DNA of 47,326 nt from a virus. The notes below the pieces were generated by a model. That model saw only the letters and a program-made list of their open reading frames with translations, was not told the DNA's origin and ran no database searches. This document shows, piece after piece, positions 15,663-25,389 of this stretch; the first letter of the stretch is position 1; the number at the start of each line of letters is the position of its first letter. A program made the translations under genes and the position numbers. The stretch spans positions 1-47,326 of the IMG/VR virus record IMGVR_UViG_3300030331_001567. One strand, 5' to 3'.

Positions 15663-16400
15663 ATGGTAAGAGTAGACGCAGTATATCAAAAAGTTTTAGC
15701 TTTAGCTAACAAAGAGCAGAGAGGTTATATAACACCTCAAGAATTTAATTTGTTTGCAGACTTAGCTCAACAAGAAATTTTTGAACAATATTTTTACGAT
15801 ATAAACCAGTTTAGAAGAGTGCCTGGTAATAATCATGAATTTAGTGATCCATTAAAAAACTTAGATCAAAAAATATCTATTTTTGAAATATATGATACAA
15901 AGCTTTCGCCTATTAACATATTTAGTGATGTAATTTTACCTAACAATGTTTATAGGCTTGGTATGATAAGAGTTAAGTACAGAGGAAATCCTAAAAGTAT
16001 TATAGCGGAAAAATTAGATTTCAGGCAATTGATGACTTATAACAGCTCTCCTTTAGTTACAGCTAGCAAAAATCTTGTAGCTTATTACACTCAATACCCA
16101 ACAGGTGCAGGTGATAATAGAATAAAAATATATCCAACTGTTTCTCAAGATGAAAATGTAGATTTTGTTTTAGTTAGTTACATACGTAAACCTGTTAAAC
16201 CTAAGTGGGCTTATGTAGTTATAAATGATAAGCCTATATATAATGGTACTAACGCAGTTGACTTTGAACTACATCAATCAGAAGAATCAGAACTAGTATA
16301 TAGAATATTAGTTTTAGCTGGAATAGCTATAGAAAAACCAAATCTTACGCAATCAGGCGCTCAATTAGCAAGCGCGCAAATTCAACAAGAAAAATCATAA
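15663..16400 (+). CDS. Head-tail adaptor-like structural protein
   Basis: 245 residues, mostly soluble. The N-terminal segment AVYQKVLALANKEQRGYITP, continuing EFNLFADLAQQEIFEQYF, matches a conserved beginning seen in Bacteroidota podovirus and crAss-like structural proteins that sit between capsid and tail-tube genes. The rest is alternating strands (VYRLGMIRVKY, NVDFVLVSYIRKP) and a helical C-terminus with QSEESELVYRILVLAG. Position just before the gp11-like tube protein suggests it fits between portal and tail tube. No formal family name is claimed. Confidence 0.7.
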   Translation: MVRVDAVYQKVLALANKEQRGYITPQEFNLFADLAQQEIFEQYFYDINQFRRVPGNNHEFSDPLKNLDQKISIFEIYDTKLSPINIFSDVILPNNVYRLGMIRVKYRGNPKSIIAEKLDFRQLMTYNSSPLVTASKNLVAYYTQYPTGAGDNRIKIYPTVSQDENVDFVLVSYIRKPVKPKWAYVVINDKPIYNGTNAVDFELHQSEESELVYRILVLAGIAIEKPNLTQSGAQLASAQIQQEKS

Positions 16401-16403
16401 TAA

Positions 16404-18035
16404 ATGGCATTATTTAATGGAACACAAAACGAATATTACAGTGGTAATAATCATGGTAGTTATCAATTTATTTCTTTGCAAGATCTTATAACTCAATTTG
16501 AAATAGCCTATGTTGGCGAAGGTAAAGTAATACCTAAAATAAAAAGAGCTGATATATCTTTTTTTGCACAAAGAGCTTTACAAGAATTATCATTTGACAC
16601 TTTTAAATCTATAAAATCTCAAGAAATACAAGTACCACCTAGTTTACAGATGATACTACCTCATGACTATGTAGGTTATACTAAGTTATCTTCTGTAGAT
16701 GCTTCTGGAGTAAAACGTATTTTATATCCTACTACAGATACTAATAATCCTTTTCAAATAAAACAAAATGATGATGGTAGTTACTTTTTTGGTGAAGAAA
16801 CTAATATAGTAAATAACTTTGATTTTACAGCAGATTTAAATGCTTCTGACTGGAACTTCAATAGTATTACTTTTGGTAATGGTGCTTGGGATAGTATTAG
16901 TTTTAACTCTAATGGTAACGGTGGTAATGGTCAATACAGGTTTAATTACATAAAAGATACACTGCAAATAATAAATCAAGAACTTGAGTTTTCAATATTA
17001 TGGCATAATAACGCTCAGAATACTGGTGGTAGTAAAGCCTACGGCGCTTGGCAAAAGCTAGATGTTAGTAACGCTGATATTGTTACTTTAAAAGCAACTG
17101 CTAAATCTGGTGATAGACAAACAGATGATAGCGGTAATTTACTATGTGACTATGGTGTTATTAGAGTAGGTTTAAGTGATAAAAATCCAGGTGTTGGCTT
17201 TGAGCTAGCAAATGGAAATATAGTAAATGCTAATCACACAAATCCTTATAATACTAATTATCCTTCACCAAACGTAGATGCTTCAAGATTAAATTTAGGT
17301 TATGCAGAGTGGAGCGATGGTACGGCTAGTCAAAAAGAATTAGAAAATATAGATGTTTCTTCGTATGACGAGATTTGGATTTACATACAGTCATTTTCAC
17401 CTTGGCAAGCAAGTGCTGTAACAGAGGCTACATCAGGGGCTCAAGGTGGTACAGTGGCTATACTGCCAACTTCATCAGTAAACAATACTCCACAAAAAAA
17501 CACTGTTAATGAAGTTCAAGTTTTAGTTGATGGTTTATTTCCTAGTTTAACTGAAAACAACGAAGACGGTATATCATCAACTTGGAATAAATATAAATCT
17601 ATAACTCCATCAGAAGATAGAAACGATAATTACGATGATGACGATCATGTATTTGATGGTAACGTTGGTAACAGATATGGTATAGAACCTTCTCACGCCC
17701 AAATAAATGGATCGTTTTATATTGATGAGCTTAGAGGAAAAATACATTTTAGCTCTAACATTTCAGGAGAAACTGTGATATTAGATTATATAAGTGATAG
17801 CTTAGGTACAGATGAAGAAATGCAAGTACATAAGTTTGCAGAAGAAGCTATGTATAAACACATTGCTTACGCTATATTATCAACTTCTTCAAATCCACTT
17901 CATCAAAACTTAGCTGGAAGAGTAAAAAGAGAAAGATTTGCAGCTACTAGACAAGCTAAATTAAGATTATCAAATATAAAACTAGAAGAATTAACTCAAA
18001 TACTTAGAGGTAAATCTAAGCAAATAAAACACTAG
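16404..18035 (+). CDS. Tail tubular protein A-like (T7 gp11 class) with CBM-like insert
   Basis: 543 residues. The N-terminus (FISLQDLITQFEIAYVGEGK, then IKRADISFFAQRALQELSFD) and C-terminus (FYIDELRGKIHFSSNISGET, then HKFAEEAMYKHIAYAILS) form the adaptor/gatekeeper body, helical at both ends. Between about residues 130 and 370 sits an insert rich in Asn, Asp, Trp and Gly (DLNASDWNFNSITFGNGAWD and later) with the strand/aromatic pattern of carbohydrate-binding or galactose-binding-like jelly rolls. Such an insert would sit on the outside of the tail near the nozzle and could bind surface sugars. Four bases separate it from the giant gp12-like gene. Confidence 0.75.
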   Translation: MALFNGTQNEYYSGNNHGSYQFISLQDLITQFEIAYVGEGKVIPKIKRADISFFAQRALQELSFDTFKSIKSQEIQVPPSLQMILPHDYVGYTKLSSVDASGVKRILYPTTDTNNPFQIKQNDDGSYFFGEETNIVNNFDFTADLNASDWNFNSITFGNGAWDSISFNSNGNGGNGQYRFNYIKDTLQIINQELEFSILWHNNAQNTGGSKAYGAWQKLDVSNADIVTLKATAKSGDRQTDDSGNLLCDYGVIRVGLSDKNPGVGFELANGNIVNANHTNPYNTNYPSPNVDASRLNLGYAEWSDGTASQKELENIDVSSYDEIWIYIQSFSPWQASAVTEATSGAQGGTVAILPTSSVNNTPQKNTVNEVQVLVDGLFPSLTENNEDGISSTWNKYKSITPSEDRNDNYDDDDHVFDGNVGNRYGIEPSHAQINGSFYIDELRGKIHFSSNISGETVILDYISDSLGTDEEMQVHKFAEEAMYKHIAYAILSTSSNPLHQNLAGRVKRERFAATRQAKLRLSNIKLEELTQILRGKSKQIKH

Positions 18036-18038
18036 TAT

Positions 18039-21000
18039 ATGCCAGAAATTAAGCATAATTTTACAAGTGGCAGAATGAATAAAGATTTTGACGAAAGAAT
18101 AGTCAAAAACGGTGAATATAGAGATGCCACGAACATACAAGTTTCAACATCAGAAGATTCTGAAGTTGGTACTGTCCAAAACTTATTAGGTAATTCTTTA
18201 ATAAGTGGACAAGATTTTTTATCAGATAGAGCTATTTGTATTGGTAGTATTTCTAACGAAAGAGAAGATAAAGTTTATTATTTTGTTACAAACAAAGAGT
18301 TTGTCAAAAACCCTAACTTTTCAAGAGATTTAAACGAGGATGGATCACCTGATCGTTGGACTTTAGGATCTGGTTGGACTTGGGACAGTAATAATAAAGT
18401 TATTAAGGGTAATAACCCAGATCAATATATTAAATTTAGACAAACCGTACCTAACGTAGGTGGTCAAGGTTGGCCTGTTACTATTAGAATAACTCTTAGT
18501 GGTGTAGAACCAAATATTGATAACGGAAGACTAACTGTTCAGTTAAACAATGAAGTTGGTAAAGGTGTTAGGTTTGCTATTAACGATGTGCAAAACAAAA
18601 CATACGAGTTTACTGGTAAAATAGGTGATGTTTCAACTAGTACAGCAACTCTTTTTAATCAAGTTTATGTACAAAGAAGTAATGCTAGTGGCGATGGTTA
18701 TCAAGGTAATATAGAAAGTATTTCTGTCTCTGAAGGTTATGATTATATTATAGAGTACGATAAAACTCTAAATAAAATAACACCTGTTTTTGTTGATCAC
18801 ACTAAAGAGGTTTTAAGATTTAATCACAATAATTTAATAACTGGTATTAACATTATTGATGATATGTTGTTTTTTACAGATGGCAATAGTGAACCTAAAA
18901 AAATAAATATACCAAGATCTATAAAAGGTACTAATTCTAGTGGTAATGTAAAAACTAATTTTATAAACGAGTTTACAGAAACACAAGTTGTTTGCAAAGA
19001 AGAACACATAACAGTAATAAAAAGAAAACCTGTATCTGAGCCTATTATAAGCTTAATACAAGAAGTTGATCCAACTAAAACTAATTCAGCTATAACTAGA
19101 ATACTAGACCAACCAAGTAATATAATTAAAGATGGTATAGTTGGACCTGATATTAATTTTAATAATTTTGAAGTAGGTAACGAAAAAACTATAGAGTTGT
19201 TTACAAATTTAAATGGTGAAAGCGGTTTTACTTTAGATTGGGCTGTTGGAGATTTAATAGGTATAAAAGCTTTTGAAGGTGTTGATTTTGATGAACAACC
19301 TTCTTTACCACTTCTTGATTATAATATAAAAGGTAAAATAGTAGCTAGCAATGAAAATGATTTTACTGATTTAGCTTTAGAAGTAATTCCTAATAATGAT
19401 TTTGCTATTTCTAACTCTACAGGTGTTAAGCCAAAATTTTGGACTAATTTACCAAATAACTGGAATTATAATCATCAAACTGCTACAGTTGAAGTTGACG
19501 CAGGTGAATACCAATCGTGGCAAGGACCATCATTAACAAATACACTCGTAGCTAATGGAGAGTACGTACTTTCTATAAAAATAAATAACTATGTACAAGG
19601 AGGTCTTAACGTGTGGCTTTGTACTACTCCAGCTATAGTTGGTGATACTACTGATTACAGTAATACTACAGAGCCTAGATATTTGTTTAAACTAACTGAC
19701 ACTACTATTGTTTCAAATGGTGTTTTTGAAAAAGAATTTAATCTTTCACCGGGTAATCAAACACAGTTATTTACACAAACAAACCATAGTAAATATTACG
19801 CTGGTACAGATAGTAGAGTATATATACAAACAGCCGGTATTTCAGGCCCACAATCACTGCAAAACGAGTGGGATATAGAATATATTTCTTTAATAAGAAA
19901 AGACCAAACAAATGCTAAGTGTAGAATAGAAGTATTATCTGTTCCTAATCCACCACCAGTTGTTCCTACTGGTAAACAAACAATAAATTTTATCGTTAGT
20001 AAGCTAGCTCAAGCTAAAAAAATATTTGAGTTTAAGTTTCCTAGAATAGCTTATAGATACAAGTATCAAGATAATGAGTATTCTGCTATATCTCCATTTT
20101 CACAAGTTGCTTTTGCGCCAGGATCTTTTAACTACCATCCTAAAAGAGGTTATAATTTAGGTATGGCAAATCAACTTAATTCTATAGAAATAACAAACTT
20201 AAAATCTTTAATACCTGATGGTGTAAAAGAAATAGATATAATATACAAAGAAGATACTTCACCTAATTTATATGTTGTTGATACTATTAAACCAAACACA
20301 GGTTCTACTCAAGCATCTGATTCGTGGCAACAAGGTATTTATACTATAAGTTCAGAGCAAATATACAAAGCTATATCTTCTAATCAATTATTAAGACCAT
20401 ATGACAATGTTCCTAAAAGTGCTTTAGCTCAAGATGTTAGTGGTAGTAGAGTAATTTATGGTAACTACACGCAAGGCTTTGACTTGCTTCGTAACAACCA
20501 AAATTATTACCCTGACTTTAACTTTAATTTTAAAAGTACAAACGTACAAACCATAACGCTACCTTCTGTAAAAACATTAAGAGAGTATCAAATAGGTGCT
20601 GTCTTTGTAGATGAGCACGGTAGAGAAACGCCTGTTATTTCTAGTTCTGTAGGTAGTAAAACTTTAGACAAAGAGTTTTCAAATAAAAGAAATCAAATAA
20701 GTGTGTCTTTTAGTAATACTAGTAGCCCTGAAGGTTTAAAATACGTTAAGTTTTATATAAAAGAAACTTCTGGTGAATATTACAATATGGCTATGGACCG
20801 TTTTTACGATGCCGGTGATAATCAGCTATGGTTAGCTTTTCCTTCTTCTGATATAAACAAAGTTGATATTGATGACTTTTTAATATTAAAAAAAGGTAGT
20901 GAAAGCAACGTTTTAGTAAAAAACGAAGCTAAATATAAAATACTAGATATACAAAGAGAAGCTCCAGATCATATAAAGCAAAATAAAATATTAATAGAAA

Positions 21001-24000
21001 AAATAACGCATAACACTGATTCTACAATAGGAACTATAAGAGATATATTTGATGACGCTGATAATTTACCTTTATCTGGCCAGCAAATATTTAGAATGAA
21101 CTATGAAGAGTTTACTAAATCTTTAAGTAGAGATTTACATAATATAGAAGAAGGTTTATTATACATTCAATTTACATCGCCTGTTGATAATAACGCTTCT
21201 AAAAGATATAGAATAAACAAAATACAAAGTACATTTGGTCAAGATGGAGTTACTTTACCTACTGCTCAATACATTTTAATATTGCAAGATGTTTTAGGTG
21301 ATGATGTTAATTGGATGACTAATGATGTAACGGGTAATAATTCTAGCTCTATAATTGATAATGTTACTGTTAATGTATATAATTATAGGGTTGAAAACTC
21401 AGCAAAGTTTGATGGTAAATTCTTTATTAAAATAGATGCTGACGGTATAGCTAATAGCAATTTACTAAGTGGGTTTTTATCTGGTAGTAGAAGCTATAGA
21501 CAAGTGCTTAGCAAAAGGCTTTACATGTTAGATCAAGAAATAGAAACTAAATCTAACAAGCAGTTAACAGGTATGAGACTAGGCCAGTACAGTAATCTTT
21601 TTGGTAGATACGCGCCATTTTTTAGAAACTACTGGTCAAAGCCAAGTAGATTTACAATGCAAGAAGCAGGTGGCTCTGCTTTTAATGCTGGTCAATATGC
21701 TTTTGCTGAAGATCAAGTTGATAATAATTATAATACTTTCCATCAACAAACTTACATACAATCAGATCTTTGGAGAGATGAGCTTGCTTATATTACTGTT
21801 GGACTAGATGTTGAAGCTGCAGAGCCTAATTATAGTGGTAATGGTTTTGTTGGTTACAACCTTAGTCAAACACTGCCAAATAACACTTTTCAAGCAAACG
21901 CTAGGTTAGCAGATTCACATGGTTGGACAAAAAGAAATAGAGAAAATAATAGTGTTTGGTTTATTGACAAAGGCTATTTTTCTGGCAAAGTAAGAAACAA
22001 TGATAGTACGCTTCGTTATGGTAATGATTTTATAATAGGTTTTGATTATGAAGGTGAGCAACAAGGTATTAAAGGCACGGCTACTTCAACTAACTCAACG
22101 TTTAATATATCTATAGGTGGTATTTTAAGAAACTCTGAGTATACAACTCAAGATGGAGAAGAAGTAGTTACTAAAGTTAAACATTTGTTTTCTAAAATTG
22201 ATCCTGCCCCATATTCACAAGCTCAAATTGGCGACACAACACAACCTAATTATTTTAACGTTGGTCAAAACGGTGGAAATAATAACTACAACACGAATGA
22301 TACTGAAGATTTAATACAGTCTTTTGTTCCTGGTACTTATTTTAGATTTAGAGAAGACCCTACAAATGAGATATATAAAATAGTAGACCCAGTAGCACCT
22401 GATGGTTATTTGAGGTTTGAAGATGGGTTTACTAATAGTAATCATTGGGATGCAAAAAGAACACAAGACACAGCTGATGATGTTGATTATCCTAGCAATT
22501 GGCTTTGGAAAGACACAGTTAAGCCCGCTGAAAACTTTAACACGCCTGTTCAATTTGACAATTCCCTCCCACCACAGCCAAATCTTACAGCAGCGTGGGG
22601 CAATGATGTAGAACCTATTGATGACGGTGAAACTGGTTTTGTAAGTCCTGGTGGCGCATTCTTTTTTAATAGCAATATAGATTGGCAGCCAGACACAAGA
22701 AAAAGAACAGCTCAACTATCACCTAATTATAGTACAAACTGGAAATTAAAATGCGTTAACTCTAGTAATGATGGTGAAGTAACTTGGAATCCAGCAGGTA
22801 CTATAGGACCAATACCTGGTGGTTTAAAATTAACTAAAGCACACTCTGCATATTCTTCTGGATCTACTGCTGAGCCAAAAGCTAATTATTCAGCAACTGG
22901 ATCAGAGTGTTATATTTTTGTTGATAGCTTAGAAGCAACAAACCACGATGGTACAACTAAACGAATAACTACAGGTTTAATACTAACAACACACTCTGGT
23001 AGTGATAATTTAGATTTTTCAGGTACTGACAATAGTAAACAACCTCTTTTAATATGGAAGATAGAAGAAATTAGTGGTGTATTTAAACTTTGGCTTTGTG
23101 GTTATAAAGTTCCTTTGTGTTTAAGTGGTACTCAAGGCGTAGCTGCTAATTTAAGTTTTTTAGCTACACACGATATAGTTAGTAATTTACCTTCTAGTGG
23201 CGGTGACTTAATATTTGAACAGCCAGCAATGAACGGTTATTCTCAATATCTTTGTAATAGAGTAAATGCTCAAGACGCTATGAATCATGGTTATGAAGTT
23301 TTTGACCCTGACATGGGTGTTGACAACGGTGTGCCTGGTATAATGCCTGTTTATTATCATTTTGAAACTTTAGAATTAATTGAAAGAGAAGCTCTTTTAC
23401 CTAGTAATCCTGCTATTTGGGAGACAGAGCCAAAAAATAATGTTGATTTAGATATTTACTACGAGGCGAGTGGGTATAATCCTTTGTATATAAGTGATGA
23501 TACAAAAAGTTTAGTAGTACCAATAGGTTCTAATATCGTGCATTTAAATGGTAATATCAGTATAGAAAGCAACACTTTAGTTAGCGACGTGGATGAAGAC
23601 AACAATGGTTGGTATTTAACAACTGATAAATCATTTTTTGCTGGAAGTGGCTATATAGAAATAGGTGATAAAGTGCAGGTAAATAAACAAAACGGTAGTT
23701 CTGTAATACTAATAGTAGAAAACTACGGAGCTTTAACAAATAGTAAAACAAATAAATTATATTTTAAATCAAACCTTTATGGGCCAGATGTATCTTATGT
23801 TTTAAATTGGCACAATTGTTTTAGCTTTGGAAATGGTGTAGAATCTAATAGAATTAGAGATAATTTTAACTTACCATTTATTGCCAACGGAGTTAAAGCT
23901 TCTACCACAGTAGAGTTTTCTAATTATGAAGAAGAAACAAGAAAATATGGTTTAATATATTCTGGTTTGTACAATGCTAATAGCGGTATTAATGAACTAA

Positions 24001-25382
24001 ACCAGTTTATAGCTGCTGAAAAAATAACTAAAGATTTAAACCCGACTTACGGTAGTATACAAAAGCTACACGCTAGAGACTCAGATTTAGTTGCTCTTTG
24101 TGAAGATAAAATTGTACAAATACTAGCAGATAAAGACGCTTTGTTTGAAGCAAACAACGACGTGCGTTTAGTTTCTACTAATAGAGTTCTTGGTCAGTCT
24201 AGACCTTTTGTTGGTGAATACGGTATATCTAAAAATCCAGAATCTTTTGCTTCGGAGTCTTATAGAGTTTATTTTTCAGATAAAGTTAGAGGCGCTATAC
24301 TTAGATTATCTAAAGATGGTTTAACAGCTATATCTGAAGCTGGCATGAAAGATTGGTTTAAAGACAATTTAAAGTTAAGCACTAAAGTTATAGGTAGTTA
24401 TGATGACAAAAAAGATGAGTACAATGTAACTATTTATAAAGAAAACGGTAATCCTGATAACACAGATGTAAATGAAGTTTTTGTAAATACTGTTTCGTTT
24501 AAAGAAAGCGCTAAAGGTTGGGTTAGTTTTAAATCTTTTGATCTAGAAAATGGTGTTAGCTGCGCAAATGATTATTATACTTTTAAACAAGGTAAAATAT
24601 ATCAACACCACTCAGAAGACGTAGACAGAAATACTTTTTACGATAATTTTAAAAATTCTACTATTAGTGTATTATTAAACGATATGCCTAGCAGTGTTAA
24701 AAGTTTTCACGCTTTAGGTTATGAAGGTAGTCAAGCTAGAGTCAATGGCTTTGCAACACACGGCCCAACTGGTTTAACTGATTATAGTTTATATAATATA
24801 GTTAATAAAAACGGTTGGTTTGTTAGCTCTATAGAAACAGAACAAGCAATAGGTAGTTTAAATGAGTTTATAGAAAAAGAGAGAAAATGGTTTAACTACA
24901 TAAAAGGTGTAAAAAATATAGAACAAGGTGATTTACTGCTTGAGTTAACTGATTTTTCAACTTTTAATATTCAAGGTGTAGGCGTTGTTGCTAGCATAGA
25001 AGAAGACTTTATTGATTTTGATATTGAAGTTAATAGCTCTATAGATATTGGTGATATGTTATATTTTAGTGAGTTTAATTTAGGTATGGTAAGTACAAAT
25101 GATCCTGATGCTTCGCAAACACAGTTAATAGATAATACAAGCTTGAAGTTAGCAGGTATTGTAAGTTTTGCTAGTGGAGATACAATACAAGTAAATAACA
25201 CACAGGCAAATATAGGCGGTACAATACCTTCTGTTGGTAACTACTGCTTCTTTGTAAAAAATCAAATAGTAAACATGGCTAACTTATTAGGTTATTATGC
25301 TAACGTTAAGTTTGAAAATAATTCTAGAAACAAAGTAGAACTTTTTGCTGTTTCTGCAGAAGTAACTGAAAGTAGTAAATAA
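18039..25382 (+). CDS. Giant tail nozzle/stabilization protein (T7 gp12 class)
   Basis: 2447 residues, about three times T7 gp12. The N-terminal signature IKHNFTSGRMNKDFDERIVK, then YRDATNIQVSTSEDSEVGTV, is the typical start of podovirus nozzle proteins in crAss-like and related Bacteroidota phages (P22 gp10-/T7 gp12-like). A C-terminal region (DSDLVALCEDKIVQILADKD; SNRVLGQSRPFVGEYGISK-like, 24090-24400) has the fold's repeated strand-turn elements. At least two inserted segments near residues 86-235 (FVKNPNFSRDLNEDGSPDRW) and 450-635 (FWTNLPNNWNYNHQTATVEV) look like carbohydrate-binding modules. The long middle part (21600-24000) may hold further host-contact domains. Forms the distal tail tip through which DNA exits. 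Confidence 0.85.
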   Translation: MPEIKHNFTSGRMNKDFDERIVKNGEYRDATNIQVSTSEDSEVGTVQNLLGNSLISGQDFLSDRAICIGSISNEREDKVYYFVTNKEFVKNPNFSRDLNEDGSPDRWTLGSGWTWDSNNKVIKGNNPDQYIKFRQTVPNVGGQGWPVTIRITLSGVEPNIDNGRLTVQLNNEVGKGVRFAINDVQNKTYEFTGKIGDVSTSTATLFNQVYVQRSNASGDGYQGNIESISVSEGYDYIIEYDKTLNKITPVFVDHTKEVLRFNHNNLITGINIIDDMLFFTDGNSEPKKINIPRSIKGTNSSGNVKTNFINEFTETQVVCKEEHITVIKRKPVSEPIISLIQEVDPTKTNSAITRILDQPSNIIKDGIVGPDINFNNFEVGNEKTIELFTNLNGESGFTLDWAVGDLIGIKAFEGVDFDEQPSLPLLDYNIKGKIVASNENDFTDLALEVIPNNDFAISNSTGVKPKFWTNLPNNWNYNHQTATVEVDAGEYQSWQGPSLTNTLVANGEYVLSIKINNYVQGGLNVWLCTTPAIVGDTTDYSNTTEPRYLFKLTDTTIVSNGVFEKEFNLSPGNQTQLFTQTNHSKYYAGTDSRVYIQTAGISGPQSLQNEWDIEYISLIRKDQTNAKCRIEVLSVPNPPPVVPTGKQTINFIVSKLAQAKKIFEFKFPRIAYRYKYQDNEYSAISPFSQVAFAPGSFNYHPKRGYNLGMANQLNSIEITNLKSLIPDGVKEIDIIYKEDTSPNLYVVDTIKPNTGSTQASDSWQQGIYTISSEQIYKAISSNQLLRPYDNVPKSALAQDVSGSRVIYGNYTQGFDLLRNNQNYYPDFNFNFKSTNVQTITLPSVKTLREYQIGAVFVDEHGRETPVISSSVGSKTLDKEFSNKRNQISVSFSNTSSPEGLKYVKFYIKETSGEYYNMAMDRFYDAGDNQLWLAFPSSDINKVDIDDFLILKKGSESNVLVKNEAKYKILDIQREAPDHIKQNKILIEKITHNTDSTIGTIRDIFDDADNLPLSGQQIFRMNYEEFTKSLSRDLHNIEEGLLYIQFTSPVDNNASKRYRINKIQSTFGQDGVTLPTAQYILILQDVLGDDVNWMTNDVTGNNSSSIIDNVTVNVYNYRVENSAKFDGKFFIKIDADGIANSNLLSGFLSGSRSYRQVLSKRLYMLDQEIETKSNKQLTGMRLGQYSNLFGRYAPFFRNYWSKPSRFTMQEAGGSAFNAGQYAFAEDQVDNNYNTFHQQTYIQSDLWRDELAYITVGLDVEAAEPNYSGNGFVGYNLSQTLPNNTFQANARLADSHGWTKRNRENNSVWFIDKGYFSGKVRNNDSTLRYGNDFIIGFDYEGEQQGIKGTATSTNSTFNISIGGILRNSEYTTQDGEEVVTKVKHLFSKIDPAPYSQAQIGDTTQPNYFNVGQNGGNNNYNTNDTEDLIQSFVPGTYFRFREDPTNEIYKIVDPVAPDGYLRFEDGFTNSNHWDAKRTQDTADDVDYPSNWLWKDTVKPAENFNTPVQFDNSLPPQPNLTAAWGNDVEPIDDGETGFVSPGGAFFFNSNIDWQPDTRKRTAQLSPNYSTNWKLKCVNSSNDGEVTWNPAGTIGPIPGGLKLTKAHSAYSSGSTAEPKANYSATGSECYIFVDSLEATNHDGTTKRITTGLILTTHSGSDNLDFSGTDNSKQPLLIWKIEEISGVFKLWLCGYKVPLCLSGTQGVAANLSFLATHDIVSNLPSSGGDLIFEQPAMNGYSQYLCNRVNAQDAMNHGYEVFDPDMGVDNGVPGIMPVYYHFETLELIEREALLPSNPAIWETEPKNNVDLDIYYEASGYNPLYISDDTKSLVVPIGSNIVHLNGNISIESNTLVSDVDEDNNGWYLTTDKSFFAGSGYIEIGDKVQVNKQNGSSVILIVENYGALTNSKTNKLYFKSNLYGPDVSYVLNWHNCFSFGNGVESNRIRDNFNLPFIANGVKASTTVEFSNYEEETRKYGLIYSGLYNANSGINELNQFIAAEKITKDLNPTYGSIQKLHARDSDLVALCEDKIVQILADKDALFEANNDVRLVSTNRVLGQSRPFVGEYGISKNPESFASESYRVYFSDKVRGAILRLSKDGLTAISEAGMKDWFKDNLKLSTKVIGSYDDKKDEYNVTIYKENGNPDNTDVNEVFVNTVSFKESAKGWVSFKSFDLENGVSCANDYYTFKQGKIYQHHSEDVDRNTFYDNFKNSTISVLLNDMPSSVKSFHALGYEGSQARVNGFATHGPTGLTDYSLYNIVNKNGWFVSSIETEQAIGSLNEFIEKERKWFNYIKGVKNIEQGDLLLELTDFSTFNIQGVGVVASIEEDFIDFDIEVNSSIDIGDMLYFSEFNLGMVSTNDPDASQTQLIDNTSLKLAGIVSFASGDTIQVNNTQANIGGTIPSVGNYCFFVKNQIVNMANLLGYYANVKFENNSRNKVELFAVSAEVTESSK

Positions 25383-25389
25383 ATAAATT

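Noticed and set aside
22311-22715. 134-residue - strand open reading inside the nozzle gene
   Set aside because: Entirely inside a single supported 2447-residue gene; no motif, and all neighbours are on the + strand.
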